A DNA stretch of 64,000 nucleotides from Pseudisothecium myosuroides (lineage: Eukaryota; Streptophyta; Bryopsida; Hypnales; Lembophyllaceae), in NCBI GenBank assembly GCA_951799445.1, contig OX637292.1, forward strand, positions 3,227,296 to 3,291,295, in the 5' to 3' direction. Below, piece by piece: positions 51,128 through 64,000 of the stretch. The notes under the pieces were generated by a model that ran no database searches, was not told where the DNA came from, and worked only from the letters and a program-made list of their open reading frames with translations. Position numbers and translations under genes: made by a program. The number at the start of each line of letters is the position of its first letter. The stretch's first letter is position 1.

Positions 51128-51735
51128 TCACTTGGAGTACCTCCTACCTGCAAATGAGACGACTCAAGATTGCGCACGGCACGAAAAAGAATCAAGATGT
51201 CTTCGTATTGTTGCTTTAGGGACTGCCCAACTGAGTGCAATGATCCAGCTCAAGATTGTGCACAAAAAGAATCTCTAAGATGTCTTCTTCCTAAAGATTT
51301 TGGAGCCTCTCCCCTGCACAAAAAGAACCTAATTGTCTTCCAACTAATTGTGGCTTTCGGAGCCTCCCACCTGCGATGAGCTCAAGATTATGCACAAAAC
51401 GAATCTACTTGTCTTGCAACTAATTGTGGCTTTTGAAGCCTTACACCTGCGATGAGCTTAAGATTGTGCACAAAAACAATCTAATTGTCTTCCAACTAAT
51501 TGTGGCTTTTGGAGCTTCCCACCTGCGATCAGCTTAAGCGGATTGTGCACAAAAAGAATCTACTTGTCCACTCTTCTACCTTTTGTTTCCTGCCACCTAA
51601 GATGAGCTCAAGAGTGTACACGAAAAGAATCTACTTGTCTACTCTTCGACCTTCTGGTCCCTGCGACCTAAGATGAGCTCAAGAGTGTACACGAAAAGAA
51701 TCTCGTCTATGTCTTCTTCTTGTTGCTTTTGGTAC
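51128..51735. repeat. Degenerate ~76-bp tandem repeat upstream of the reductase
   Basis: The motif GATGAGCTCAAGATTGTGCA with CAAAAAGAATCTACTTGTCT recurs about eight times. Spacings I could measure are 76, 76, 74 and 71 bp (from positions 51378, 51454, 51530, 51604 and 51675). The left-hand copies are the most diverged. It occupies the likely promoter/5' region of the reductase gene. Confidence 0.85.
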
Positions 51736-54700
51736 CACTCACCGGAGAGAACCTCCAGATTCTGCTTACAAAGCGAATCGGAGCTCCTAGCCTGAAGAAT
51801 GTATTGCACGGAGCAAGGCGATGGAAAATGCATGCGCAAGAGAAAGATGAAGCTGAGACAGAGATCCTTACGTGAGGGAGCTGCAAGTAAGCTCGAAGTA
51901 TGCCTGGCAATCTTCACTCAGCCGTTGTTCAGACGAAGAAAACAGAGCCTGGGAATCAAGGAACTTCTCTGTGGAGTGTGCGGAATTAATTGATTGATGT
52001 TGAGCTCATGCAATACAATAGTGTGAAAAAAGGGACACAATGATAGCATGGCTGCCAAGCGGAGGGTCCCAAGCAGAGGAAAACTAAAAGAATCCAATCT
52101 GGCAATTCAGCACCTTCCTGAGTGAGTGATAGATTCCTGAGTGATTACCTCTGCAAAAGATAAGGTAAACCAGTCTATGCCAGGCAAAAAGTCCATGATA
52201 GACACCTAGGGAATGACCCATTACAATGTACCCAAAAGATGCGAACAGCTCTTTGTTGAGGACCAAAAGCAACAATGCCAAATGAATGTGAAAAAACCCG
52301 CAGCCGTTGATCTATATATGAAAAAAACACCCCCATCAAGAAGTTTACGGCAATGGGTTTTTTTAGGCAATTAAATGCCCAATTTCCTCAAAAGAAAAAT
52401 GGGCAGCTTCAAGCCTACAGAAAAAAAAAAAAAGGTAAATGTGTTAAAAAATGCCGAGACAACAATGATGGCCTTACACACAGTTGCCAAAATGTTTCCA
52501 AAACCTCATTTCATCCATGATATAGAGCCAACACTTACAAAAATTGCATATAAAAATTAAATACTCAAAATAGGCCTCGTTCAATTCAAAACCCAAAAAT
52601 GAAGGAGCCTGGAAACTGAAACCCTCTTGAAAGAAAGGCCACATAACCATTTGTTCAAGAACCAAAAAAAACAAAACTGGTTGATAGGGTATGTCAATAT
52701 AGTGTATTGAAATACTATCAAGATAATTTAGTGCCAACCTCTATGACAACTCAATATCAAAGTGATTGAAAAAATCACATTGAAATAGCCTCTACTATCA
52801 AAATGGCATCAAACTGGATTGGCCCAACTTTTCTGATGCCCTTCCCTCCAATGCCGTTGATCTACATTATTTGGAAAAAATTGTTGCCATTGATTGCACA
52901 GTCTTGAGAGATGACCTTGGTTGTCAAGATTAGGGTTTACAAATATGATGTAGATATTTACAAAATATGATATATGAATACAATATATAGAAATACACAT
53001 GGATAATATATGATATATAAGTATAATATGATGTACACACACGAGTATTGATATGGGATACAAAATACTAATATTGACAACATGTACTATATCCCATATT
53101 GATTGTAGTCAAAGCACCTTCCCAAAAAATATAAATTAGAGTTGGGAGGATAAAAAATGAATTTCACAATTTCATAATTCATTCATTTCACAAATGAATT
53201 ACTTAATTAGCAGAAGTGGCAGTCTTGCATCAACCCATGAGTGACTTTTTCAAATAAATGAGATTTGAGCCGAATTAGGTTGAATTAGTGGCCAAAATCA
53301 ATGTCTTGGATGATGGTAACAAAGTGATTAGTGGCCATAATAGGAACTTCCATCTCTTGAATATAAATTCAAGACAAGAAGTGACTTTTTTAGGTCTTCA
53401 TATTGTGATCATGTTAGGAAATATTATGACTATTTTAAGTGAGTAAGATGACCATTATGGAATACACTTTTTGTTGGTCTGGAGGTAGTCTAGAGTTTCT
53501 TTCGGGCCAATTGGGCAAGACTCTTCAAACATTCATAACAAATTCATACTTTGTCAAAAAAATAAAATTTCAACTATTCTTCCTAATTCTGATATTTGCC
53601 TTTTTGTGAAAAAAATCTAAAAATTTTCAACAATACTAACAAGGCAAACCAATCATTTTGCATGTCATAGGTTGGTTTAACCTATTTTCATTCATTGACC
53701 ATACAAGCCCATTTGCATAACATTCTTTTGAATAGTAGGCAACATAGTTGAATTAAGAGTGAGATGTTTAAAATCCAATTTTTCCTAGTTTTGATAGGAA
53801 CCAATCATGTGAAAAAGAATATGGCAATTGCTTGGAAAATTTTAATTACACGTATTTTAGAAATCTAGCTTGGACAAGCTTATATTCAAGATTTTATACA
53901 TTAAAAAAAGTCTTCATTCATGAAAAGTAAAGAGTCCCTTGCCTTGAAGTTCAATAAGTTTATATACACATCTTAGTTATGAATAGGCCGTACTTGCAAG
54001 GAAATGTGAGTCATAAGTATTTAAAGTAACCATACCTATAAAAACATCCAAATGAAGGTTTGAGGCTTTGAATATGGTCCTTATTTTTGAACTCTAAAAG
54101 CTTTTATTGAATTATATAAATAGTCAAAAGGGGATTCTAAATTCTTTTAGAATGCACTTTTGGAACTCCATGTAAATAAACTGTAAATTTTCAAAGTGAT
54201 GAAAATAGGCATATTCAAAATTGACCATAGACTCTCATGTATGGAGGTTGTACAATTCAAATAAGAATCTTTTCTTCTACATGCGATTACTTCAATAAAA
54301 CAGAACCATCTCTAACCATTCATTTTAATTCAATAAAAGCATTAAAGATTATTAGTGTTTGATGAGTGACTTTCAATACAATTGTAGAAATGAAAAATGC
54401 ACTTATTCATTTAGGAATTTAGCAATTTTTTGGTTGACTATCTTGGAGATAGGTCTCTTCCCTTCGTCTTTACATTGGTGATAACTTAGTTAGCCAAGTC
54501 AATAATTATCATATTCTTGGATGCACAAGTGCATTTCTCATTTCAACCATTCCTGAGGAAGCCATTCATTGGACACTTTTAGTCCTCCAAATCTTCCTTC
54601 CCAAACTTGGGTTCACACTTGATGTTACGGGTGACGTTTGGAATGTGAATCCAGTCGACAAGTAGGTCTAAATGCGCTCCCAAGACCCTCCCGAACAACA

Positions 54701-55450
54701 CTCTTTTAACACCAAGTGTAAAGATACCTCTTTAACAAACAGATTCCTTCAGACAAATGGCACAGAGACATCTTCCCAGTGATCTGTTTCTCCCTTCGAC
54801 GGTGCTCTCCCTGCCATCCCCGAAGTTCCTGCTCAGCTTAGCTTATCCAGAATTAATTCCAGACACAGACAGACAGCGGCCTTCAGTTGCACGACGTGCA
54901 CTGCCGGTCCAATTGCCGATGTGGTGTGGTTGCCCATGTCAGGGAGATGCAGAAGGAACGAGAGGGAGCAATTTCTGAGGGTTTAAAAAAATTGTCTGGC
55001 TGTCCCCAAATAGGAGGGAGTGAGTGAGTGGGGACCATGAAGTATGCAATAACTTAATCTTCTGATGGCATTCTTCAGGAGCTGCCTCAACACTGTTTAC
55101 TGTATAGGTCTAAAAGAATCATACTCGGATTCCTTACTTGGAACTGTTTACTGTGTAGGTCTAAGAGAATCGTACGAATTCCTTATGAGACATAATCTTA
55201 AAATGATGGCAGTCCTATCAAAGTCATGTTCTCATGTGGTCCCAAATAGGGTGAGTGGTCCCAATAGATATCTGTACAACCATTACGGAAGTGACCAAAT
55301 TTTGTTGAAATCTAGGGCATGTCGTTATAGAATGGCAATCTAAGACCGTCCAACATCTATCATTTGGGTCACTTCAATAACAAGATATCTTGAATGTATA
55401 CAACACATTTGGACAAAATTGGTTCTTATTGGTTGGTACAACCACCTCTC
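51736..55450. other. Intergenic, no gene recognised
   Basis: This 3.7-kb stretch has no supported gene. A low-complexity AATATATGATATA tract lies near 52940-53080. A GC-elevated patch at about 54750-55030 holds a 73-codon plus-strand frame (MAQRHLPSDLFLPS at its start) without any domain I recognise. Confidence 0.4.
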
Positions 55451-55672
55451 TTAACCCCTTAGCACCCAACTTGTATTTACCAAAATCCAAACCCTTTCGA
55501 ACTCATTCCAATTGAATAGCCACCCTAAACAAGATCCCCCCAAAGTGGCCGAATCAATTGGTAATGGAGACAAGCCCAAAGTTATGAGGAAATGAACAAA
55601 TGATTTGACCATACCATTGAAAAGATTATGATAGTCAAACATGGCAACATTGTTGGGGCAATCAGGGGTTAA
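55451..55672. mobile_element. TTAA-flanked MITE, 222 bp
   Basis: The left end is TTAACCCCTTAGCACCC and the right end is ATCAGGGGTTAA, with TTAA on both sides and a 9-bp perfect terminal match. It is related at its left end to 2827-3371 (CCCCTTAGC). It is non-coding. Confidence 0.7.
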
Positions 55673-56562
55673 TATATAACACAAGAGCACTTTTTGAGAT
55701 TGATTTAAAAGAATGCAAGCAATGGGAACCCTACAATGGGATCAAATACAAAAACTAAGATATATACTCCAAAAAGCAACTTAATACCGGTAAACAATTG
55801 AATAAGGTTCCTATTAATAATCAACCTTAACTTTGTTCAATCTTGTTGACAATTCAAAGACAATTCCAATGCATCTTAGCATGTCTTTTTGAATGAACTA
55901 CGAGTTTTCAAAATGTTAGTTACGTGTACATTAATCAACCACAGGCTCACATGCTTAGGGCATGCACATATTAGACAAAAGCTATGCAGGTCGCTTTTGG
56001 GTAAGGTTTGCAATTAGGTGCAGTTCCCTTACACTCCCCAGGTGGATGCTACTGGAGTCGATTTCAGCCCAGTTTGAAACGAGGATTGGAATACTCATCC
56101 CTTATGACGTTCTTCTGCAAAAGTGCACATCACACAACCTTGAGCAGCTCATAAGAGTCAATCCCGTAGAAAATCCTAAAGATTTTCTCTCTAATAAGAT
56201 TTACACAATCAGTGAAGTGCCTTTCTCTGTCACGTCGCTTACAATATACAAAACTGTGGTTGCTCTAATCAGGTGAATCTAGCAGCTGGAACGTAAAAAG
56301 ATTGCTGAATACAGCTAAGAAACTATATGGTCGACAATATCCAGTAGTTTTCTTGATACTGTCATCAAAGGATCAACTCTACACTATATTAATAAGGGTA
56401 AAAAAAGTATCACTAACTGGTGGATACCAACATGAAGCGGCATTGAACTTCACGAGAACACTATTTGCAGGTACCTGCAAAATCATTCTAAACTGGAACA
56501 GGTCATAATTTTCTGCTGTAGAATGTCATCTCTTTCCCCCCGAAGCTCTTGGAAACGATCCG
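55673..56562. other. 3' flank of the CRM gene, no gene recognised
   Basis: An open frame of about 104 codons on the plus strand (55962-56276) has no domain I can identify. Part of the region is likely the CRM gene's 3' UTR. Confidence 0.35.
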
Positions 56563-58623
56563 CTACTTCTCTGCAGAAAAACGAGGGCACGCCCTTGTAA
56601 ATACAGAATGATCCTGAAACCAAAATTAGGATTCTGTTTGAAAAGTCTGTTTGATAAATCACGAAGATAAACCAGCAGTTGACATGTCTGAAATGGCTTG
56701 ACTGGTTAGACTTTGGTTGCACGTGGCTAGTATTGGCAGTCTCCATAAGTAATGTCAGAGCTAATTCCCCTCATAGATATAAATATTATGTTCACTCAGA
56801 TTTTGAAATCAATTGAAGAGATCCTGGAGAGGAGAGGACGTTACCGTTCTTGAAGCCAGCGTGTTTTTCCTCTTTTGATACTGGTAGGCTTTCTGTTCAG
56901 CTACTTGTGCTGCTTTAAGCTTGCGCATGCTAGGCCGATACAGCAACAGTGTTCTTCCCATCTTACCCACAACTTGAGCTCCAGTTTCGCCCTCCAACTG
57001 CCTCGCGGTGTCATCAAACTCGTCATCCAGGTTGTCGAGTACCCTAATCTGAAAAAGTTCCAGTACACCAAAAGCAGATTCAGTGCACAAGAGGCAGTCA
57101 GTGCACACTTAACAGCAGTAAGGAGTATAGATGATTCGTCATGCTCCATCCAATTCAGAAACCCACATCCACAGAGAAATATAACGTGTAAGGAAAACGA
57201 AAACTGGTAAATAGTCTGGTGAAGCCATAGTTATGAAAATGTTATAAATCAAAATCAATTCAGTCCAAAATTGAGCAAGGTAGTGAATCCTTTCTCGAGG
57301 GAAAGCTCATGGTCATGCTATGAGCAGGCTATAAGTGGAGTATATTACCAGCGAGTAGATATTTAGAATCTAGTGAATATAACAAAATACAACATGAAGA
57401 CTGTGTAACGATTGAACGGACAGTCTACACAGATTTACTCACTCTAGGAGCAAAAGTTTGAAGATTCATACAAATTTATACAAATCCGAACAAGACGTAC
57501 TTTAGTGCGTTAGAATCTATTAAAAAATGAGGATAACATTCACATTAATTTTTTTTTTTAAATGCTAATAAGAGAAACCACAAAAAACTGATGAAAGCCA
57601 CCGGGTGTAGGTTCCCGACCTTTACAGGGTTTTAGAATGTGCCACAACAATGAAAGCGTAAAAGCCGCCTTGAAGATTTGGGGTTTAAGAGTCACCTTCA
57701 CAAGTTCATTTGCTTCCAACGCATCACTGATAGCCGTAATGCAATTCGCAGTCAACCCCCATTTCCCTACCTGCAAACCAGACCACCACATAAAAACAGG
57801 GTTACAGCACTACCGGAGACCTACAAGCTGCTACCCGACAGACATTCTTAAAATGGGAAAGGAGTTGCATAGAGGTCCCTACCGTATTCATAAATCTCAA
57901 ACCCTACAGAACCTATTTTTCATAAATTTATCAGACCCTAAACACGACGGCTTCATCACAAACCCTAATTGCTCTGCTTCATAGGGTTTGTAATTACGAG
58001 ACTCTTCAAAGACCACTCTGACACCAGGATGAGGAGTCTCGGTCTTCAAAACCATGAAGAATAGAGGGAAGAAAATCCTAAAGTATGACTCCTCTAGGTC
58101 CTCTATAGTAAAAAACAGTACAATTTTACAAACTCTGAAATCTCCTGCGCATGTCATTATCCAAGAGAGAAAATTTGATTACCAAGAGAGAAATTTGAGA
58201 GAAATTTGAGAGAACGTTTGAGAGAAAACAGACCTGGTGGACGCAAATGTCATTCCCCAATTTATGAGCATAAGCGCGAAGCTCCTTCTTCTCCTTCGTC
58301 CCCAACAACCTGAACGTCCTCTTCACTTTCGCCCCATTACGACTTGTTACCGCCTCATCTTCTTGCCCTAATTCCTCCTCGTACAACGACAATGCATCCT
58401 CTTCCTCTTCTTCCTCCTCCTCTGTAACTCCACCTGAAGCTCTCCCCAACCGAGACTCCAAAGGAAACCTTCGTAGACTAGGAGATAAAACGCAGCCAAG
58501 CGAAGAAGAGGGTGCGACAATACGGAGGCTCACGTTCTGTGAGGTGGAAGAGGAAGAAGAAGATGAAATTTGCAACCAAGGAGGGAAGATTCGGTGTTGC
58601 AAAGAGGCTGCAGTCATCGTCAT
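56563..58623 (-). CDS. Single CRM-domain (CRS1/YhbY) RNA-binding protein, 4 exons
   Basis: Exons in coding order: 58623-58234, 57770-57696, 57048-56845 and 56613-56563. All are GT-AG and phase 0, giving about 239 aa. The N-terminus is Ser/Arg-rich and lacks acidic residues at first (IFPPWLQISSSSSSSTSQ), consistent with a plastid transit peptide. It is followed by an acidic stretch with eight Glu in a row. The CRM domain spans exons 1-3: RAYAHKLGNDICVHQVGKWG, LTANCITAISDALEANELVK, RVLDNLDDEFDDTARQLE, then GAQVVGKMGRTLLLYRPS. CRM proteins bind organellar RNA, mostly in group II intron splicing or ribosome assembly. The last, 17-codon exon is the weakest part: its reading frame is set only by donor phase. 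The start is the first in-frame ATG (another lies two codons on). Confidence 0.88.
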
Positions 58624-61172
58624 CGCTGCTGCAAACCCCACAACACAAATGGGTTGCACAGATTCCAGAGAGATGTCAGTTTTTTCTCTAAAATCCTGAA
58701 CCCTAATGCAACAATTTTGCAACAATTTTGCAACAATTTGAAAATCAGAAATTTGTAGGTGACGCCACAAAGTCACTCAAAATCGTGGCTGTTTTCTGCA
58801 GAGTTCACGGTGATGGGCATACGGTGATAAGCTACTGGATGAGGAGAGGGCGGAATGCCGTGGGGACCTTCTCCTGTAACCGTTTCCTGCTACTGATACC
58901 AAAAGAATATTCTGGTAAGGAAAGTGCACCTAAAACCAACCCCTACGGATTGTTGACCCCTACTTTTGGATGGAATTTGCACAAGGAGAATAATATCCCA
59001 AAATGATATGTAGGAGGTGGACAACAATTGAAGGAATTCAGAAACCAATTTTGGCTATGAATAGGTTTATTATGATTTAATGATAATGTGGAGGTGGCAA
59101 CTTGGTCCTTGGACAATTTTTGGTAAGTTTTTTTTCAATTTATAAGGTACGCTTATAGCCTCCCTTGATCTTCAGCTTCAAAAATCTATACTTGATTCAT
59201 TATGCTTCTAAAATCTTTGTAACCACTTGCATTAATTTGGCTTCATAAATGTTTGCTAATGTGCAATAACTCTTCATCAATTTTTTTCATGTTCATTGTT
59301 CTACAGAGCTTAGAATGTATGCATTAAGTCATTTGAATGTAGTCGGTTTAACCAACTAAATGCTAACTAAAGCCAACCTTCTTATAAAAATTTCTAAAAT
59401 GGTAGCTCCTTCTTAAAAGCATCTCCTCATGTAATAGTTACTATTAAGATTTTTAATGTAATGATGATTGTGAATATAGCATATAATTTTTCTAAAATTC
59501 AAAAGGCTTAAAGATTTTTGAATATTTAAATATTTAAGATTTAAAAAATATTTTTTTAGAGATTATTTGAAACAAAATAACTGTTAAATTTGAAAATTTT
59601 GGTTGTTGAAATTAGAAATATGTTGTTACTTTGTTGAAGTTAATAAGATCTTACTTTTTATGTTGACACAATGAAATCTTTTATAGAATCATGCTAAAAA
59701 TTCCTCACAATTTTGAGTTCTAAAAAGTAAATGTAAGCTTTGCCTCTAAATAGAATAATCTGAATCTATATTATAAATCAAGAAATTTTGCCCTTCATTT
59801 TGAATTCAAAAAATTATACTTCAGCTATTTTTTTTATAAAATGGCAACAAAAGATGATTGCAAGCAATCAAATCAAGTGAATCGCCTTTTCTCTTGGATT
59901 GTGATTTTGGTCCCACCCTTGCAATTCCAAGCTACGAAGAATGGTCAAAAGTTTTTTTGCCCCTCAAATGGTGCTACGAATTCTTTGACCTATCTTATGG
60001 CTCCAAGTTGTAAAGGTGGGAGCAAGAATCTCAAAAATAGGGAGAAGGCAATTCAATATGAGTAAAAAACATGTAATAATGTCTTATTGTCATTCCCAAA
60101 AATACATATAATTGAAAAAAAAACATTCAAGTGCAATCTAAAATTGAAAAAAGGATCAAATTTTGAGGGGCTCCATTTCAAAGTTCAAACTTGGCTTTGA
60201 AGAATAGCTATTATAAAAATATGCATGGAGTGATTGCACAAAATACCTGTACTATCTGTTGCGTTTAGCAACAATACTTATGATTTTTTTTGGAGTACTT
60301 TAAAATTAGAAAATCAATTCTTTTTAATTAAAAAATATAGTCAATGTGTGCACCTTTAAGATGAAGGTAACCACCAAAGGATATTCATTAGAAAATCTTC
60401 TAAGTAGGAAAACTAGAAAAGTACCAAATCTCAAGAAGATGTATATTTCAATGTTTTAATTAGGAAAAAATAGGAAAAAATTTAAATAAAAATAAATAAG
60501 AATTGTCCATTTGTATTAACTTTTTAGAGATGGTCATTCACCAAAAAAAAACCAAAATATTTTTTTACATGTTTCAAAATGCAAGTAGAAAAAGGCTCAC
60601 TTTGTAAACTTTTACACCACATAAAATTAAGTATTTTTAGAATTCTTTTGGGTAATAGCTACAAGTCTATTAGAAGACCATTTTCTCTAAATTTGTGTTT
60701 ATGGATACTGAATAGTACTAAAAAACCCCAAATTAGAATTTGTGACATAAAATTGGGGGCTATTACTAAATACTATTTTTTTAACTTCAAAAAATTAGAC
60801 AAAGTGTATAACAATCATAAATACCTTATATATGATTTTTGAATCATTTGGATTCTAAATGCAAAAGTTATGGCTAATAAACTAATTAGCATGCAACGTG
60901 TGACAAAAAAAAGTACAAGTGTTTCATGCAATCACCCCATGGAAAAAAATTTACAATGAAGAATTTTTTGTGGACTTGATACTAGAATTCACTACCATTT
61001 AGAACATCAAAAACATTTCTAATAACACAAAAAGTGATTTTAGAGTTTTGACACCTAATGTTGCTACTAAATGTTGTTCAAAATGATCAACATTTAGATT
61101 ATATTTAAGAAATATTTCTCCTCTTTGGTGACAAAAATTTTCTATTTAAGAATCGTAATGTATATCCAATGT
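58624..61172. other. CRM promoter side and AT-rich intergenic
   Basis: GC-balanced sequence to about 59000 probably includes the CRM promoter. The rest is AT-rich and nothing is recognised. Confidence 0.4.
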
Positions 61173-62106
61173 TTAACCCCTAAAGGACCGAGGCCTTTTT
61201 TTTGCCAAAAAACAATGAAAACTGCCATTTCTATAGCAAAGAGTAAAAAACTTTGAAAAATGTTTTTTTTTCACATCCAACCGTAGGATCTTACACCTTA
61301 CTAGTTTAAGAATGTGTGGAATTTTTTTAGAATTTTTGACCGCACAGATTGCAAGATATTTGCATTTAAAGTGAAAAAAACAAGTTTTTTAGTACATTGC
61401 GAGACTAGATTTTTTTACTTTAACCATTTTTAACTTAAAATTTTTGCACTAGAGAGTTTTGAGGTTTTAATTGTTGTAGTGAAGAATTGAGTTGAGAGTC
61501 TAGGAAAAAAAAATCCAAAAAAAACTTAATTATCATTCTTAAAAAAATTGTTAAGTAGATGTAGGTACAAGATAGAAGGAAAATCTAAAATATTCATATA
61601 TTTTAGATGGAATTAAAATGCACTAATCCCAATGGTGAGACTGTTCTAGCAAGTAAATCAGACCATGCAAAAAATAAAAATTGAAAAATTTGAAAAATTG
61701 CATTCAAAAATGAATCCTAAAGTTCTTTTTTTTAAGAAGATGCTTGAACTGCCCGAAAAACAAGAATGTCCATAACTTTCTCATAACATATCCAAATGAA
61801 ATGAATCAAAGCTTTCCAAATAGCCAAAAATATAATCTATGAGAAAAAAATATTTTAAAAAAAAATTCAAATTTTTGTCCATTTTTTTTTGCTGCCCGAG
61901 CTGCCCCCTGTCCCGTGCTTTGAGCTTATATGGTCATAACTTTTTTTCCCGGGCACCAATTGTGAAAAAAATTATATTCCCACGAAGCTAATCATCTTTT
62001 CTACCTCCAAAAAAAGTTTCAAAAATCAGGAGAAAATTTCAGCCCGTAGGTACCTGCCCAAAAACGCATTTGTCCCCCATAGGGACAATGGTCCTTTAGG
62101 GGTTAA
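61173..62106 (-). mobile_element. TTAA-flanked element, ~0.9-kb class, copy 3 (inverted)
   Basis: TTAA lies at 61173-61176 and 62103-62106, and both termini are CCCCTAAAGGACC in inverted orientation (13 of 13 matching). It is collinear on the minus strand with 12462-13375 and 40199-41115. It has the most intact terminal repeats of the family here and is non-coding. Confidence 0.9.
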
Positions 62107-63734
62107 AACAAATTTTGTTGGAAACTTTTCAAATTTAATGACATTCATCCAATTTAATATTATTAAATATGATAAATCAATAACCCTAGAACTGCATATT
62201 GTTGTACAATATTGTAATGTATAACTTACTATATTATGCATTCAAATCAATTATAGTAACATGTCTCGCTAGATATTAGGATTTAGATTAGGATTCAGGG
62301 TTTTGAGTTTTGAAAACCTACATTGTTCAAATGCTAGAAAACACCAAACTCAAAAATAAACTTCTTGTATACCATTTTGAATTTAGTGCAGCATTGGGTG
62401 TTTAACTAAAATTCTCAATGGATTTGCAACCCATCACTAGTTTCTAGAATTTGTAATAATCTTAACATATATCTCTATTAATGGAGTTTGGATGTACTAT
62501 AGATAGTTTCTATAAAATAACCAACTTTATAAAGAGTTTTTTATAAATTTCTTTAAGAATGGACCTCTTGCTTGAAATCTATCAATTCATTAAAAATGTA
62601 AACTTTTGGAGAAGCATGAAAGGTCACAAGCAATTGAATCAACCTTTTCAACAACCACACTACCCTTCAAGATCTCATGCAAATGAATTTCTCATAAACA
62701 TCTTCACTTGACCATTCAAGTCTTTAGGAAGCTTGGGCAGTAACCCCTTTGAAAGAAAGGAGCTCACCTAATTTGTTCTTGCAATATTAAAGCACATATT
62801 ATTTTCTATTTAAGGATGTCAAACGTCGAATCAAAACCAATCCAATTTACAGACCGGAGATAAGAAGATAGAGTTAGAATTGACCCAATTTTTGAAGGTG
62901 TATATATGATGCGCTATTGAATGTTATGCAAATTTCATTTGTGTAAAGAAATCAAACAATCTTTTTGCAATTAAGAATTTGGAACCATACATGCTCTCAA
63001 ACACCTATTGACAACAACTCTGTTGCATTTGCAAATAATTCTTCAACCTTTTGGATGCCAATGTGGATTGATCAACTACATCAACACATAAGAGATAGTA
63101 ATTTTGGTACATTAGTTGACTAGCACATCCAAGTCGCAACAATAAATAAACAAAACGAGCTTGGAATTTTGAGTTCAACAGTTTTAGCTTTGTAAGAGAA
63201 GCTCTTCCAAGCTCTGATTCAAGCTCTGACTATTTCTTTTGTATAAAATTACGATCCTTAACAAGAACCCCTCCCTCGGCGTCGATTCGTCATCGTCGTC
63301 GAGGGAGCTTGCTATCACTGCAGTTGGCATCACAGGTATTGAGATCAATCATCCAATCACCAATTTTCTACTTCCAAGCTCAATCACAAAACATAACACA
63401 ATTAACTTATACTAATAAGGGGTCTTTTGTGAACATGGAAGTTGAGACAAATGTAGCTTTTTGGTCTCTACTTGCTTAAGATTATGAAATGTAACTTGGA
63501 AGTCTCTATTTGCTTAAGATTAAAAGTTTGACAATGACAAAATATTTGTCTCTAGCTATTTAATGTAGAAAACATTTTGGCTTTCTTGATAATGTTTGGA
63601 TAGGGCATTGAGTTAAACCTCATTTTTATTGCATTTTCAGTGGATTTCGGTATAGTTTCGATCTCTTGACACAATCATTATACTAGCGCAATGCAAAGTA
63701 CCAAAATTGTGACACTCAATAGCACAAAGCTCTT

Positions 63735-63776
<42 letters not shown>

Positions 63777-64000
63777 TTTCAAGGTGTCCATTAGTTTAGA
63801 AAAATGTCAATGTTGTAAATATTAGTTAATGTAATGAAGTTGATGTTTTAAAACCTAGATCTTTGAAAGCTAGAATAGCTCTTTAGAAGCCAAAGTTTAG
63901 TTCTCCAGTGGTTTTGAGTAATCTATTCTATCACAACTTGGATTAACTCAGAGGTGGTGGTGGTGGTGGATATGTTTGCCAATGACAGGCAATGTATGCG
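62107..64000. other. Intergenic to window end, with one exon-like patch
   Basis: AT-rich except for 63262-63344. That GC-rich patch reads on the minus strand from ATG 63330 as MPTAVIASSLDDDDESTPRE and on, to a stop at 63184. On the plus strand it is also open (NPSLGVDSSSSSRELAITAV) up to a GT. Either may be an exon of a gene I do not recognise. A TGG run lies at 63953-63970. Confidence 0.3.
63738..63773. repeat. (AT)n microsatellite
   Basis: An uninterrupted AT dinucleotide run of about 18 units. Confidence 0.97.

Noticed and set aside
56483..56746. Alternative last exon of the CRM gene in a different frame (ending ...KIMTCSSLE)
   Set aside because: The only good upstream donor is phase 0, which forces the frame ending at 56563. 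Transcript data could overturn this.

Overview
The window is nuclear DNA of a land plant. It holds five spliced genes with GT-AG introns, all with plant homologues: an NST-KT/UTR-type nucleotide-sugar transporter, a GT14 glucuronosyltransferase, a BTB protein, a double-bond reductase and a plastid-type CRM protein. Around them lies AT-rich sequence packed with plant-type transposon debris (CACTA, Stowaway, MULE-like and L1 families). The protein sequences look rather diverged from flowering-plant homologues, so a non-seed plant is possible, but I cannot name the species. There is no bacterial, viral or organellar gene content, and I saw no tRNA, rRNA or CRISPR array.

Genes, all on the minus strand: (1) 6275-10916, ER UDP-galactose/UDP-glucose transporter, 7 exons, 334 aa, with a 31-nt micro-exon and a C-terminal KKME retrieval signal. 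(2) 26438-28660, GT14 beta-glucuronosyltransferase-like type II Golgi protein, 5 exons, 412 aa. (3) 44330-45423, BTB/POZ protein, 2 exons, 221 aa, with an unusual short ORF just upstream. (4) 47979-50980, NADPH-dependent 2-alkenal/double-bond reductase, 6 exons, 344 aa. (5) 56563-58623, single-CRM-domain RNA-binding protein, probably plastid, 4 exons, about 239 aa. They are spaced about 10-16 kb apart and do not form a pathway. Genes 1 and 2 both act in secretory-pathway glycosylation, but nothing shows that they are linked.

The space between genes is built mostly of small non-autonomous transposons. The most striking group is a set of at least nine elements bounded at both ends by TTAA, with inverted termini starting CCC (consensus TTAACCCCTAAAGGACC). 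This is the layout of piggyBac-type TTAA elements. They come in size classes of about 108, 222-231, 545 and 914-937 bp. One 937-bp copy carries a nested Stowaway element. Other families are: a 2.6-kb CACTA element with an ATGACT/AGTCATT subterminal array and a 143-bp derivative; a dispersed family of about 240 bp with a Helitron-like hairpin plus CTAGT end; a MULE-like MITE with a 10-bp target duplication; MITEs starting AAGGTA, one set nested three deep with a LINE inside; and tiny 5'-truncated L1 tails with target duplications.

Tandem repeats lie directly upstream of two genes: a 45-46-bp repeat about 1 kb 5' of the GT14 start, and a ~76-bp repeat just 5' of the reductase. A 62-bp repeat lies 3' of a TATA-containing, LTR-like block near 37.5 kb. 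Several GC-elevated islands (42.4-43.0, 54.75-55.0 and 63.26-63.34 kb) may hold unrecognised exons.
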